Of a DNA stretch of 64,000 bases, positions 35,475-43,932 are shown piece by piece (within the stretch, counting starts at the first letter, position 1; every line of letters starts with the position of its first letter). The position numbers and the translations under genes are program-made. Location of the stretch: NCBI GenBank assembly GCA_021826315.1, contig JAKAZZ010000007.1, positions 1-64,000 of the forward strand, read 5' to 3'. Under the pieces are notes generated by a model. It was given only the letters and a program-made list of their open reading frames with translations, did no database searches and was not told the origin of the DNA. This DNA comes from Actinomycetes bacterium (GTDB lineage: Bacteria > Actinomycetota > Acidimicrobiia > Acidimicrobiales > Acidimicrobiaceae).

Positions 35475-36662
35475 GTGACTAATTTTTCGATCGTTCAGAG
35501 TCGGCGACGGATCGTCAAAGAGAGCTTGATGCACTTTGACTATTCGCTGATGATAGTGACCATTGGCCTTGCGATGGTTGGAGTGCTCATGGTCTATAGT
35601 GCCACCAAGGGCTTATTGACCTCGAAGGGTTTGAACCCCAAGTACTACCTCGAGCGACAAGCGCTATGGGTCGTACTTGGAACTGTGGCGATGTTCGTCA
35701 CCATCTTTGTCGATTACCGTCACATTCGGCGTTTGGCTTATGTCATCTATGGAGGCGTAGTCTTGGGACTTGTTGGAGTCCTATCGCCATTCGGTCATAG
35801 TGCTCTCGGTGCGCAGCGTTGGTTCCAGCTCGGACCATTGCAGTTGCAGCCCTCGGAGTTCGCAACATTAGCTATCTTGATCATGGTTGCCTTTTACCTT
35901 GGTGACGAAGAGGGCTATCTATCGCTGAAAAAACTCGGTGGCGTCCTCGTGCTTGCAGGACTTCCGATGGCTCTCGTTGTGAAGCAGCCAGACATTGGAA
36001 CGGCGATCATCATCGGCATAGTCTTGCTGTCACAGTTGGTAGTGTCACGCATCAAGCTTTCGCACCTTCTTGTCCTCGTGCTCTTTGGAGTCTTGGGGAT
36101 CTATGCCGTAATTAAGTTGCATATCCTTCAAAAGTACCAATTAGATAGATTGACATCTTTTCTAAATACCAAGTCCAACTCTTCGACTACCGGGTACAAC
36201 CTTGCACAGTCAAAGATCGCGATAGGTGCTGGCGGCGTATACGGTAAGGGACTATTTCACGGAACTCAGACGAATTTATCGTACGTCCCCGAGCAGCAGA
36301 CCGACTTTATCTTTACTGCGCTTGGGGAGCAATTCGGCTTTGTGGGTGGATCGATTGTAATTGCGGCGTTCGGTTACGTGTGTTGGCGAGTGTGGCACGT
36401 CGTCTCGATTGCGCGCGATAAGACCGGAAGAGTCCTTGGCGCTGGCGTACTTTCGCTCCTAGCATTTTCGATATTTCAGAACGTCGCAATGACTATGGGT
36501 ATTATGCCAATTACCGGAATACCCCTTCCATTCATGAGCTATGGCGGCTCGGCGGCTCTCTCTTTCTTTACGGCGGTTGGGATTGCCCTAGGGATAGGGT
36601 TTCGCAATGCGCGATACCTACCCGAGGATAAGCGAGCACTCCAAATGATGAGGCGCGAGTAG
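35475..36662 (+). CDS. rodA: RodA-type SEDS peptidoglycan polymerase
   Basis: 395-residue polytopic SEDS protein (RodA/FtsW/SpoVE) that polymerises glycan strands during elongation. About ten membrane segments; conserved stretches are LGAQRWFQLGPLQLQPSEFA, the loop KQPDIGTA with the catalytic-site Asp, YNLAQSKIAIGAGG, PEQQTDFIFTALGEQFGF and GIPLPFMSYGGSAALS. GTG start with GGAG a few bases upstream. It is followed by a bifunctional-nuclease-family gene after 37 bp. No cognate class B PBP is adjacent. A second, longer SEDS protein is encoded at 42384-43859. Confidence 0.93.
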   Translation: MTNFSIVQSRRRIVKESLMHFDYSLMIVTIGLAMVGVLMVYSATKGLLTSKGLNPKYYLERQALWVVLGTVAMFVTIFVDYRHIRRLAYVIYGGVVLGLVGVLSPFGHSALGAQRWFQLGPLQLQPSEFATLAILIMVAFYLGDEEGYLSLKKLGGVLVLAGLPMALVVKQPDIGTAIIIGIVLLSQLVVSRIKLSHLLVLVLFGVLGIYAVIKLHILQKYQLDRLTSFLNTKSNSSTTGYNLAQSKIAIGAGGVYGKGLFHGTQTNLSYVPEQQTDFIFTALGEQFGFVGGSIVIAAFGYVCWRVWHVVSIARDKTGRVLGAGVLSLLAFSIFQNVAMTMGIMPITGIPLPFMSYGGSAALSFFTAVGIALGIGFRNARYLPEDKRALQMMRRE

Positions 36663-36699
36663 ACGCCATACATTGCTACTGTCGGTAGCGAATTTATAA

Positions 36700-37263
36700 G
36701 TGATGAACGAATGGGAAAATACGGTGACCGCTGGTTTTGAGGAAGATGATCCTTACATCGATGTAAGCGATTTAGGGAGTGATGCTTCCCGCATTGATTC
36801 CAGTGACGGTTTAGGCGACATCGTCGACATCCATAGTAGTGAGACCATTTCTCGCCTTGCGAAGATGCGAAGGTGTGTGGTTGAGGACGTAAAGGTGTCT
36901 CTCCCTGAAACTAACGGTACTTTAATTATCAAAGAGGTCGACGAACCGAACCGTCGTCTTTTGGTTCCTATCGGTTTGGATCAGGCATCTACACTTTCTC
37001 TTTACCTCAAGGGAGTATCTAGGGTTCGTCCGCTTCTTCCTGAAGTTGTAATCGACATACTCAATCAGTATTCGATCACTATAGTTATGGTCTCAGTTAC
37101 TTCGAAAGATGGTGGCATCTTTCGAAGCGAGGTGACAACGGTCGATTCGAGTGGAAGATCGAAGAGCGCACCTTCTCGACTGAGTGATGCTGTACTACTG
37201 TCGCTTGCATCGCCTCTTTCACCGCCGATAATGGTCGATGAGGGCCTCTTGGAAGGCAGATAG
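36700..37263 (+). CDS. Bifunctional nuclease family (DUF151) protein
   Basis: 187 residues. The first ~60 are acidic and variable (EEDDPYIDVSDLGSD); the rest is the BFN/DUF151 domain: VSLPETNGTLIIKEVDEPN, LLVPIGLDQAS, RVRPLLPEVVIDIL, then IFRSEVT and SRLSDAVLLSLASPLSPPIMV, corresponding to the family's RPSDAIALA motif. In this gene that motif reads SRLSDAV, with the Pro changed to Leu. Members are reported to have RNase/DNase activity in plants, but the bacterial role is poorly known. GTG at 36700 and ATG at 36703 are both possible starts. Likely co-transcribed with rodA. Confidence 0.8.
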   Translation: MMNEWENTVTAGFEEDDPYIDVSDLGSDASRIDSSDGLGDIVDIHSSETISRLAKMRRCVVEDVKVSLPETNGTLIIKEVDEPNRRLLVPIGLDQASTLSLYLKGVSRVRPLLPEVVIDILNQYSITIVMVSVTSKDGGIFRSEVTTVDSSGRSKSAPSRLSDAVLLSLASPLSPPIMVDEGLLEGR

Positions 37264-37286
37264 CAGAACATCATGGGTGAGACGTC

Positions 37287-38192
37287 CTAGTAGTCTCCGT
37301 GAATGACATTGAGCGGCTCTTGGCCTTGGGCGAATCGGGATAGGTTTTCTTCGATTAGGGATATCCCTTTGTAGAAGAAGCTCTTCGTGGCTCCTCCAAC
37401 ATGGGGCGTAATGATGACATTCTTCATCGTCCAAAGCTCACTCTCCGCCGGAAGAGGCTCAGGGGTGACTACGTCGAGAGCGGCGTTGAAACGTCCACTA
37501 CGAAGGGATTCAATCATTGTATCTTGATCGACCACTTCGCCACGGGCGACGTTGACGAATAGAGCCCCATCTTTAATCTTGGAGAAGAACGACGCGTCAA
37601 ACATCGATTTCGTCTCATTTGTTAAGGGTACAACTGCTACCACTAAGTCGGCAGAGCGAAAGAGCTCGTCAGCTTCGCCAAAAGCGACAGTACCGTTGCT
37701 TCCGCTTCGCGATACAAATGAAACTTTGCCACCGAGAGCTTCGATTAAACGGCCAATCTCTCGTCCGATCGACCCCGCTCCAACTATTGTGACGGCGCTA
37801 TTGAAAAGGGTTGGCCGGATTCTTCTGGTTGACCATCCGCTATTGCCGGCGCGTACAGTCTCAACGATTCCTCTCATTGACGCAAGGATCAGCCCCAAGG
37901 TGTGTTCGGCTGTTCCAAGGTCGTGTACGCCGCGAGCGTTACATATGGTAAGTCCCTCGCGCATAAATGGAGTTACCTTGTCTACACCTGCAGTGAGAAG
38001 TTGAATGTAACGCAAGTTTGGCATGTCGTGAATTATCTCGTACACCCCTGCGCTCCCCATGTAGGTTGGAACGTAGATCTCGACTTTATCGAGCGATGCC
38101 GGCGATGGGTCGACATCGCCATCGAAGACCTCCACCTCGATGGTAGGTGGTGTTTTAGCGCTTGAAAAGTTTTTGGGAAGATAAGCGAGCAT
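37287..38192 (-). CDS. D-2-hydroxyacid dehydrogenase family protein
   Basis: NAD(P)-dependent oxidoreductase of 301 residues, slightly short for the family. The Rossmann loop is VTIVGAGSIGREIGRL; the catalytic triad is present as Arg in FVNVARGEVVD, Glu in DVVTPEPLP and His in ITPHVGG. Substrate-side motif NARGVHDLGTAEHTLGLIL is typical of glyoxylate/hydroxypyruvate-type or uncharacterised members. The substrate cannot be named. Its 3' end is 23 bp from the end of the convergent BFN gene; upstream it is divergent from the MBL-fold gene. Confidence 0.88.
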   Translation of the reverse strand: MLAYLPKNFSSAKTPPTIEVEVFDGDVDPSPASLDKVEIYVPTYMGSAGVYEIIHDMPNLRYIQLLTAGVDKVTPFMREGLTICNARGVHDLGTAEHTLGLILASMRGIVETVRAGNSGWSTRRIRPTLFNSAVTIVGAGSIGREIGRLIEALGGKVSFVSRSGSNGTVAFGEADELFRSADLVVAVVPLTNETKSMFDASFFSKIKDGALFVNVARGEVVDQDTMIESLRSGRFNAALDVVTPEPLPAESELWTMKNVIITPHVGGATKSFFYKGISLIEENLSRFAQGQEPLNVIHGDY

Positions 38193-38293
38193 AGTGACTA
38201 TAACTTAGAGCCTTGGTTCCCATGGTCGCCACTGTGTTTGGGTCAATAGACGAATTCATCTTTTTTTCGAAGGTAGCAGTAACTCCTTTGACG

Positions 38294-38299
38294 TAATAT
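38294..38299 (+). promoter_or_regulatory. -10 element of a likely leaderless promoter
   Basis: TAATAT ends six bases before the ATG at 38306, so transcription would start at the A of the start codon. No Shine-Dalgarno sequence is present. The -35 region is poor, as often with actinobacterial leaderless genes. Confidence 0.5.
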
Positions 38300-38305
38300 C
38301 TTGCT

Positions 38306-38875
38306 ATGACAGCTACTTATTATGTATTGACTGAGGGTTATATCTCACCCGGAGTCGCCTCTACAGTGTCGTTAGTCGTCGATGGCGAACGAAAGATAGT
38401 AATAGATCCAGGAATGGTCGCAAGTCGAGTAAATATTCTTGCGCCACTTGAGAAGCAAGGTGTGTCGCCTGCCGATGTAACCGACGTTGTCGTCTCGCAC
38501 CTTCACATCGATCACACCATAAATATCGCAATCTTCCCGAATGCGACAGTTCACGACTTCATGGCCAGTTACAAGAATGACTCTTGGGTGGATCACGAAG
38601 AGAGCCCCTTCCAGCTCTCAACAAATGTTTCCTTGCATGCAACTCCGGGCCATACTCGGGAAGATATAACAACTGTTGTAAACACTGCCGATGGCATCGT
38701 TGCGTTCACACACCTTTGGTGGACGAAGAAGGGCCCGATCGAAGATCCATACTCCTATGACCTAGGCGAACTTAGGGCTTCGCGAAAGTTGATTTTGAAT
38801 ATGAATCCTTCCGTTATTGTTCCGGGCCACGGGAGTCCATTTGCCTTTGACGGCGATTCGTCCAAGTTGCTTTAG
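38306..38875 (+). CDS. MBL-fold metallo-hydrolase (MBLAC1-like)
   Basis: 189-residue metallo-beta-lactamase fold protein. Metal ligands: HLHIDH (HxHxDH motif), the His in ATPGHTREDI, a position after it occupied by THLWW rather than the usual GD Asp, and the final His in VPGHGSPF. The sequence order and short length resemble the MBLAC1-like group. The bridging Asp is not obvious, so the metal site may be modified. Substrate unknown. Single gene with a leaderless-type promoter; the peroxiredoxin gene follows after about 80 bp. Confidence 0.8.
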   Translation: MTATYYVLTEGYISPGVASTVSLVVDGERKIVIDPGMVASRVNILAPLEKQGVSPADVTDVVVSHLHIDHTINIAIFPNATVHDFMASYKNDSWVDHEESPFQLSTNVSLHATPGHTREDITTVVNTADGIVAFTHLWWTKKGPIEDPYSYDLGELRASRKLILNMNPSVIVPGHGSPFAFDGDSSKLL

Positions 38876-38955
38876 GAATATTTTTTCACTTTTCGCTCTT
38901 TGACTCTACGGCGCATAGCGCGTCTTTAATTTTTTGAATGCGAAACGGGGAGAAG

Positions 38956-39438
38956 ATGGCAATTTCAATAGGGGATTCGATTCCTGAGGTGAATTTTACG
39001 GTAGTAAAAGGTGGCGAGTTTACACCTGCAACGTCGAGCGAAGTTTTAGGCAAAGGCAAGGTAGTACTCTTCGCAGTACCTGGAGCCTTTACTCCAACTT
39101 GTAGCGACTACCACCTCCCTGGATTTATGGTCCGCTCTGATGAGATCTTCGCCAAGGGCGTAACTACGATCGCTTGCATTTCGGTGAACGACGCTTTCGT
39201 TATGTCTGCCTGGGGTAAGTCCCAAGACCTTGGAGAAGAGATCGTTCTTATTGCAGACGGCAATGGTGACTTTGCCAAGGCAATCGGACTTGAGCTCGAT
39301 GGATCTTCATTTGGGATGGGTCTTCGCTCACAAAGGTACGCGATGGTCATAGAGGATGGCGTCGTACAATCTGTAGACGTTGAGCCAGGCGGCGGATTAA
39401 CGGTTAGCTCGGCAGAGGCGATCCTAGCCAAGATCTAA
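38956..39438 (+). CDS. Peroxiredoxin, Prx5 type
   Basis: Thiol peroxidase of 160 residues that reduces peroxides. It has the Prx5 signature FAVPGAFTPTCSDYHLPGF with the peroxidatic Cys in PTCS, followed by SVNDAFVMSAWG, and RSQRYAMVIEDGVV. The ATG at 38956 is chosen over the one at 38938 because GGGGAGA directly precedes it and it gives the usual start IGDSIPEVNF. I see no resolving Cys in the C-terminal part, so recycling probably uses an external thiol. It ends with a strong terminator. Confidence 0.92.
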   Translation: MAISIGDSIPEVNFTVVKGGEFTPATSSEVLGKGKVVLFAVPGAFTPTCSDYHLPGFMVRSDEIFAKGVTTIACISVNDAFVMSAWGKSQDLGEEIVLIADGNGDFAKAIGLELDGSSFGMGLRSQRYAMVIEDGVVQSVDVEPGGGLTVSSAEAILAKI

Positions 39439-39488
39439 CCTTCGGGCCATAGCTCGGAGTACGGACCATAAATCAAACACGCTTATGC

Positions 39489-39519
39489 GGAGTCGAGCCC
39501 TTGCTCGGCTCCGTTTTTT
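39489..39519 (+). terminator. Rho-independent terminator after the peroxiredoxin gene
   Basis: GGAGTCGAGC (39489-39498) pairs with GCTCGGCTCC (39503-39512) over a CCTT loop, a 10-bp stem with one G-T pair, followed by GTTTTTTA. It is 50 bp after the stop codon. Confidence 0.92.
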
Positions 39520-40032
39520 ATGCATTGAATGAAGGCTCGCGATAATAATCCGCTTTCAATCGCCGTCCATTTGGAAAACATCAACTATCGAAGTTGCAGC
39601 CTACGAACTTAAGTAACGGCGACGAGTCACCTTACGAGCCAAGGTGGTTCGATCGCTAATTCGAGCGACGATCATATGGTTGGTAGCGGATCCTTCAACG
39701 TCAGTGTTTATACGAATGGAAGCCATGCAAGCTAGTAAGAGATTCCAATGATCAGGCGACTTAATCGCATATTCGACATGATTCGCTCAGACTGCGATGG
39801 GGCGACAATCGACCGTCGGTAGATGGGTGGCCGTACTTCAGCCAAAGATGAGCCGCTCTCCTCCATACGATCCAAGACATCAATAGGGTTACAGCCCGTA
39901 CGGTGGGATTTTGATGCTTCTCGACCGATGTAGTTGCATTCACGTGTGCTTGGTATTTGTGCACTTCGGATTGGTATCTTTGTCCGTACAAGGTAGGAGA
40001 TCGTGGTAACTTTCGGGCTCGAATGAGCCGAT
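39520..40032. other. Intergenic region, no recognisable gene
   Basis: About 510 bp. Open frames here (for example on the minus strand, 39732-40199) run into the diguanylate-cyclase gene and have no family resemblance or good ribosome-binding site. CACCTT / AAGGTG near 39627-39645 is a small inverted repeat. Decayed sequence is possible, but I found no alignment to a known family by eye. Confidence 0.4.
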
Positions 40033-40038
40033 GATAAT
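40033..40038 (+). promoter_or_regulatory. -10 element of a likely leaderless promoter
   Basis: GATAAT ends six bases before the ATG at 40045, the same geometry as at 38294-38299. No Shine-Dalgarno sequence is visible, so the diguanylate-cyclase mRNA probably starts at its start codon. Confidence 0.45.
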
Positions 40039-40041
40039 GGT

Positions 40042-41829
40042 GTGATGCAATTCAACTCTGAGGATCGGGTCTTAATTAGTTCGCGCGCACTGAAGCGATT
40101 GGGCGCCGCATCGCCAGATATTGCCCTCTCGGTATTAGATGGCCTCCCCGGGATGGTGGCATTCTGGAACCGTGATCTTCGTAATGTCGTTGCCAACAAA
40201 GCCTATGTCGAGTGGTTCGGGCGGAGTCCAGAGGAGATGGTCGGAATGCACATACGTGAGGTTCTCGGCGAAGACGTATACACCTTAAATCTTCCGTTTA
40301 TGCTCCAGGCCCTTGCTGGCAAGGAACAGCTCTTCGATAGAACACTTGTTGACCAACATGGCAATACCCGCCACACCCAGGCTTCGTACATCCCACATCG
40401 AAACGATGAGACGGGAGAAATTGATGGCTTCTTGGTGCTTGTCGCAGATGTAACCGAGCGCGTAGCGGCAGAAGTGCAGGTGCGGCTATCGGTAGAACAG
40501 TATCGTGCTCTTGCCGCGAGTGTGCCGGGCAGCTTCGTAATGCTCTTCGACAGGGATCTACGCTACTCCATAGCAGAGGGTGAGGCTCTGGAGGAGTTTG
40601 GGTTCTCCTCGGTCGACCTCGAGGGTAGGACCATCTATGAAGCTTTACCGCGATGGTTAGCTGTTGAACTTGAGAAACGCTATCTTGCAGCTTTGGCTGG
40701 TGAGAGAAGTGAATGGGAACGAGTGCGTGGAGATAAGATCTTCCGATTAATGTCTGCTCCGGTCTCCGATCGGGACGGAGAGATCTTCGCTGGAATGGTG
40801 ATCGCTCAAGATGTAACATTCCGGAGGCGTACAGACGCGATCAACGCCGCACTAGGGGAGATCTCGAACGCAGTCGCGCGCCAAGCGACGACCGAGAGTA
40901 TCAGTGATCTCATCGCCACGAACCTTAGGGAGATATTCCGATCGGATACCGCTGCGGTAGTACATTTTATAGATCGGGATTATGCACGAATTATTTCGAT
41001 GTCGCCAAGTCGGCCTGAAAATATACCGGACGAACTGCATTGGCGAGGTAGGGAAAGTTCTGTAACCGCACAGGTGGCGAGGACGAGCCGACCGGCTCTT
41101 GCTCTGTATACAGAACCTAAAGATAGCTACGTAGCGGCAATGCAGGCCGACGGCCTCGTTGCAGGCGCCGCGGCACCGATCTATCACGATGGCGAGCTTT
41201 GGGGGGCAATCACGCTGAACTCCAAGGATGTCAACCGACTGAATGAGGGTTCTCTCCAAGAGTTGGCCAAATTTGCTGATTTGCTTCAAGTCGCTCTCGA
41301 AAATTTCAAGGCTTTGTCAACACTTCTAGATCAGGCTCTTGCAGATCCACTTACCGGCCTCATCAATCGCCGTGGCCTTGACCTAAGGCTTGAAAAACAG
41401 TTCAAGTTAGAGTTGTACCCGGGCCAGTCGATCAGCATTGTGACGATCGACCTAGACCACTTCAAGCAAATCAACGACGACTTCGGACACCATGCCGGCG
41501 ATCGCGTCCTGCGTGAACTAGCAGCTTTAATGACCTCGATCATTAGGGCAAACGAGTTGGTAGCCAGGATCGGTGGAGAGGAGTTCCTGTGGATCTTGCC
41601 GGATACGTCTACGCAACAGGCGTTTTGTGCCGCCGAACGCTTAAGGGTGGCGATTGAGGGTCACGATTTTGGTCTTTCGCGACCGGTGACCGCCTCGATC
41701 GGCATCGCCACAACTACTCAGGTTCGAAATTTGTCTGATGTCATCATCCAATCTGACCAGGCCTTGTATGAAGCCAAACGGAGTGGAAGGAACCGTGTTG
41801 TGGTACTTGACGCCGCTCAAGGAGAGTAG
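40042..41829 (+). CDS. PAS-PAS-GAF-GGDEF diguanylate cyclase
   Basis: 595-residue cytoplasmic signalling protein; no membrane segment. Domains: PAS 1 (about 25-140, ending VLVADVTERVAAE), PAS 2 (about 150-265, ending GMVIAQDVTFRRR), GAF (about 275-420) and GGDEF (about 425-590). The active site is intact, ARIGGEEF at about 508-515, as is DPLTGLINRRGL, so c-di-GMP synthesis is likely. The inhibitory site five residues before the active site reads RANE instead of RxxD, so product inhibition may be weakened. The start is GTG 40042 or ATG 40045; the leaderless promoter favours 40045. c-di-GMP may link to the pili or the GT2 polysaccharide unit here (inference). Confidence 0.9.
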   Translation: MMQFNSEDRVLISSRALKRLGAASPDIALSVLDGLPGMVAFWNRDLRNVVANKAYVEWFGRSPEEMVGMHIREVLGEDVYTLNLPFMLQALAGKEQLFDRTLVDQHGNTRHTQASYIPHRNDETGEIDGFLVLVADVTERVAAEVQVRLSVEQYRALAASVPGSFVMLFDRDLRYSIAEGEALEEFGFSSVDLEGRTIYEALPRWLAVELEKRYLAALAGERSEWERVRGDKIFRLMSAPVSDRDGEIFAGMVIAQDVTFRRRTDAINAALGEISNAVARQATTESISDLIATNLREIFRSDTAAVVHFIDRDYARIISMSPSRPENIPDELHWRGRESSVTAQVARTSRPALALYTEPKDSYVAAMQADGLVAGAAAPIYHDGELWGAITLNSKDVNRLNEGSLQELAKFADLLQVALENFKALSTLLDQALADPLTGLINRRGLDLRLEKQFKLELYPGQSISIVTIDLDHFKQINDDFGHHAGDRVLRELAALMTSIIRANELVARIGGEEFLWILPDTSTQQAFCAAERLRVAIEGHDFGLSRPVTASIGIATTTQVRNLSDVIIQSDQALYEAKRSGRNRVVVLDAAQGE

Positions 41830-42383
41830 GCCATCCCGCATCAACGGGGTTAATCGCAACTGACACCGTAAGCCCCGACGATACTTTTACTTTTGCCTAA
41901 AAGCAAGGAGTTCCAAAACCCCAATTCAACTTCATTGAGTACCAGTTGAATGAGTACATCATGGTCGGTTGAAATGAACAGTTCACCTTGAGGCTCGGCC
42001 GAGCACAGCCAATCTAAGTTCTATACCGCTTGAGGCAGGGTTGCATAGACTTATTATTTGTGGCTGTGCTAAATCACAAGCGAGTCCCCTTCGCCATCCT
42101 GTCGTAGTCGGTGATGAAATCTTATGAGCATGTCTATAGGAATCTCGCATGGTGCGTTTGGCGATCCATCGCTAGAGGTACTTGCGTTCGCCTATTGGAC
42201 ATTTGGATGACCGGTGTCTTCGCAGGTGGGAGGCTGAAGCGTGTTGCAATAGCGAGCTTTCATAAGATAACTTGCGATTAATTGAGATGGCTTCACCCAA
42301 GTACGAGATAAACGGATAATTAGTGGAGATTGCGCATAGAGCGGATCGGAGAGGCAAAGTTCTCGGCAGGGAGGGTTATGAAA
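41830..42383. other. Intergenic region with inverted repeats
   Basis: 554 bp between the convergent diguanylate-cyclase and SEDS genes. Two inverted repeats: ATTCAACT / AGTTGAAT (41924-41931 and 41944-41951) and AGCACAGCCA / TGGCTGTGCT (42002-42011 and 42061-42070). A minus-strand frame of about 56 codons (42021 down to the stop at 41850) is stop-free and protein-like in composition but has no start codon near its beginning, so it may be a gene remnant. No terminator with a T-run was found for either gene. Confidence 0.4.
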
Positions 42384-43859
42384 TTATCGACTCTGTGAAG
42401 ATATTAAAGAGTGGCTCCTAAAGCGAATCCTGTTGGCTTTGACGTCAGAGTCCTCAACGCTCCCTTCATCTGAGATGCGCATGATAACGGCTACAAGAAT
42501 ATAGCTAGACACAAGCGACGAGCCTCCATATGCTACAAACGGGAGGGTTACGCCGGTAAGGGGTATCAATCGAACGACTCCTCCCATGATGAAAAAGGCT
42601 TGGAGGCCCAACATTGTGGTGAAGATGGTTGCTACTAGGGCAGTGAAGTCGTTCTTCGCGCGAAGAGCTGTTCTTAGGCCGACCCCGACTAACAGGACGA
42701 AGGCGATGACCATGGCGGAAGTACCTGCTAGTCCCATCTCTTCTCCCACTGCAGCGAAGATAAAGTCGCTTGATACAACAGGTATCAAAGTCGGGTGTCC
42801 AAGTCCAAGACCCGTGCCACTCACCCCACCTGCACCCAAGGCGTATTGAGCTTGAACAATTTGGTACCCAATGGTATTTGCATACTTCCAAGGGTCGAGC
42901 CACGTGACAAGGCGCTCATTTACTTGACCGAAGAGGTGGTTTGCCAGGAGTGCTCCACCAACAAAGAGTACGATGCCACCGATCAGATAGCGAAGACGGG
43001 CAGTGGTTAACCAGATTGTGATGATAAAGACCAAGAAGAGCATGAGTGAGAATCCGACGTCGCGTTCCATGAGCATGATCAGTATCGAACCTAACCACGC
43101 CGTCAGGAGCGGTCCGAGGATGCGGGGGTTGAGTGTGTCCCGTATAGATTGCCTGCCCCTGACGCCGCCTATGACGTCGTTTTTCTCTACGAAGTATGAA
43201 GCGAAAAAGATGGCAAGAAGAAGCTTGGATATCTCCACCGGTTGAAAGGTGTAGGCGCCTAAGTGGATCCAGAGGCGTGCTCCATTTATGGATTCACCAA
43301 TTCCAGGTACCAGTGGGAGTACCAGCATTGCAAGGCCGGCAACAGCGAGCAAAAAACGAAATCTCTCGAGTATCGCGGATCTATCGATGAAGAAGAGCGT
43401 TAGGGCGTACAGAACGACACCAATGTAAGTCCAGAGGACTTGAAGGGAAGCCTCATGTAGATTGAGGCGCCATATCATCACGTAGCCAATTTCATTTAGC
43501 AGTGCAACTATCGGCATGAAAGTTGAGTCGCTATTTGGTGCGAACGCGACGTTAGCTAGGTGAATTAGAAATGGTGTGACCGCCATGAGGGTAGGAATGA
43601 TGAGCGGAATCGATGTCGAATTGGAGTAGCGACCGAAGAAGGCGAGAAAGTAGGCGAGGTAGAAGATGACCGTGACGATCAAGATCATTCCCAATTCGCT
43701 TCTTCGATTCTTGGTATAAAACTCTGTTATCTTCAGATCTGCTCCTTGGCTCTCAATGACGATTGTAGTTGCAATGGTTATCCCTACCTCGTCGGGGTGG
43801 TCAATACCTGGGTGTCGATAGTTTTCCTTGAGTTGTCGCCGAGTTCTATAAGGGCGCAC
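42384..43859 (-). CDS. Second SEDS protein (RodA/FtsW/SpoVE family, long form)
   Basis: 491-residue SEDS family protein with about twelve hydrophobic segments. Conserved parts: NGARLWIHLGAYTFQPVEISK, the loop LMERDVGFSLM with the catalytic-site Asp, YQIVQAQYALGAGGVSGTGLG, SSDFIFAAVGEEMGL and GVTLPFVAYGGSSLVSS. The N-terminal part with two extra helices after RRSELGMILI is like the long actinobacterial RodA form. The GTG start at 43859 has no ribosome-binding site; the first ~50 residues look untypical, so the real start may be internal. The role is either elongation or a division-specific glycan polymerase; I cannot decide between them. Confidence 0.85.
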   Translation of the reverse strand: MRPYRTRRQLKENYRHPGIDHPDEVGITIATTIVIESQGADLKITEFYTKNRRSELGMILIVTVIFYLAYFLAFFGRYSNSTSIPLIIPTLMAVTPFLIHLANVAFAPNSDSTFMPIVALLNEIGYVMIWRLNLHEASLQVLWTYIGVVLYALTLFFIDRSAILERFRFLLAVAGLAMLVLPLVPGIGESINGARLWIHLGAYTFQPVEISKLLLAIFFASYFVEKNDVIGGVRGRQSIRDTLNPRILGPLLTAWLGSILIMLMERDVGFSLMLFLVFIITIWLTTARLRYLIGGIVLFVGGALLANHLFGQVNERLVTWLDPWKYANTIGYQIVQAQYALGAGGVSGTGLGLGHPTLIPVVSSDFIFAAVGEEMGLAGTSAMVIAFVLLVGVGLRTALRAKNDFTALVATIFTTMLGLQAFFIMGGVVRLIPLTGVTLPFVAYGGSSLVSSYILVAVIMRISDEGSVEDSDVKANRIRFRSHSLISSQSR

Positions 43860-43932
43860 AAATGCTGAAAGCCGGATGGATCAAATCGAAGTTGCGGACG
43901 CAGCGGTGCTAAATTCTTAGGTAAGTGCGTAC

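Noticed and set aside
39732-40199. Minus-strand frame of 155 codons
   Set aside because: It overlaps the start of the diguanylate-cyclase gene, has no family resemblance and no good ribosome-binding site.
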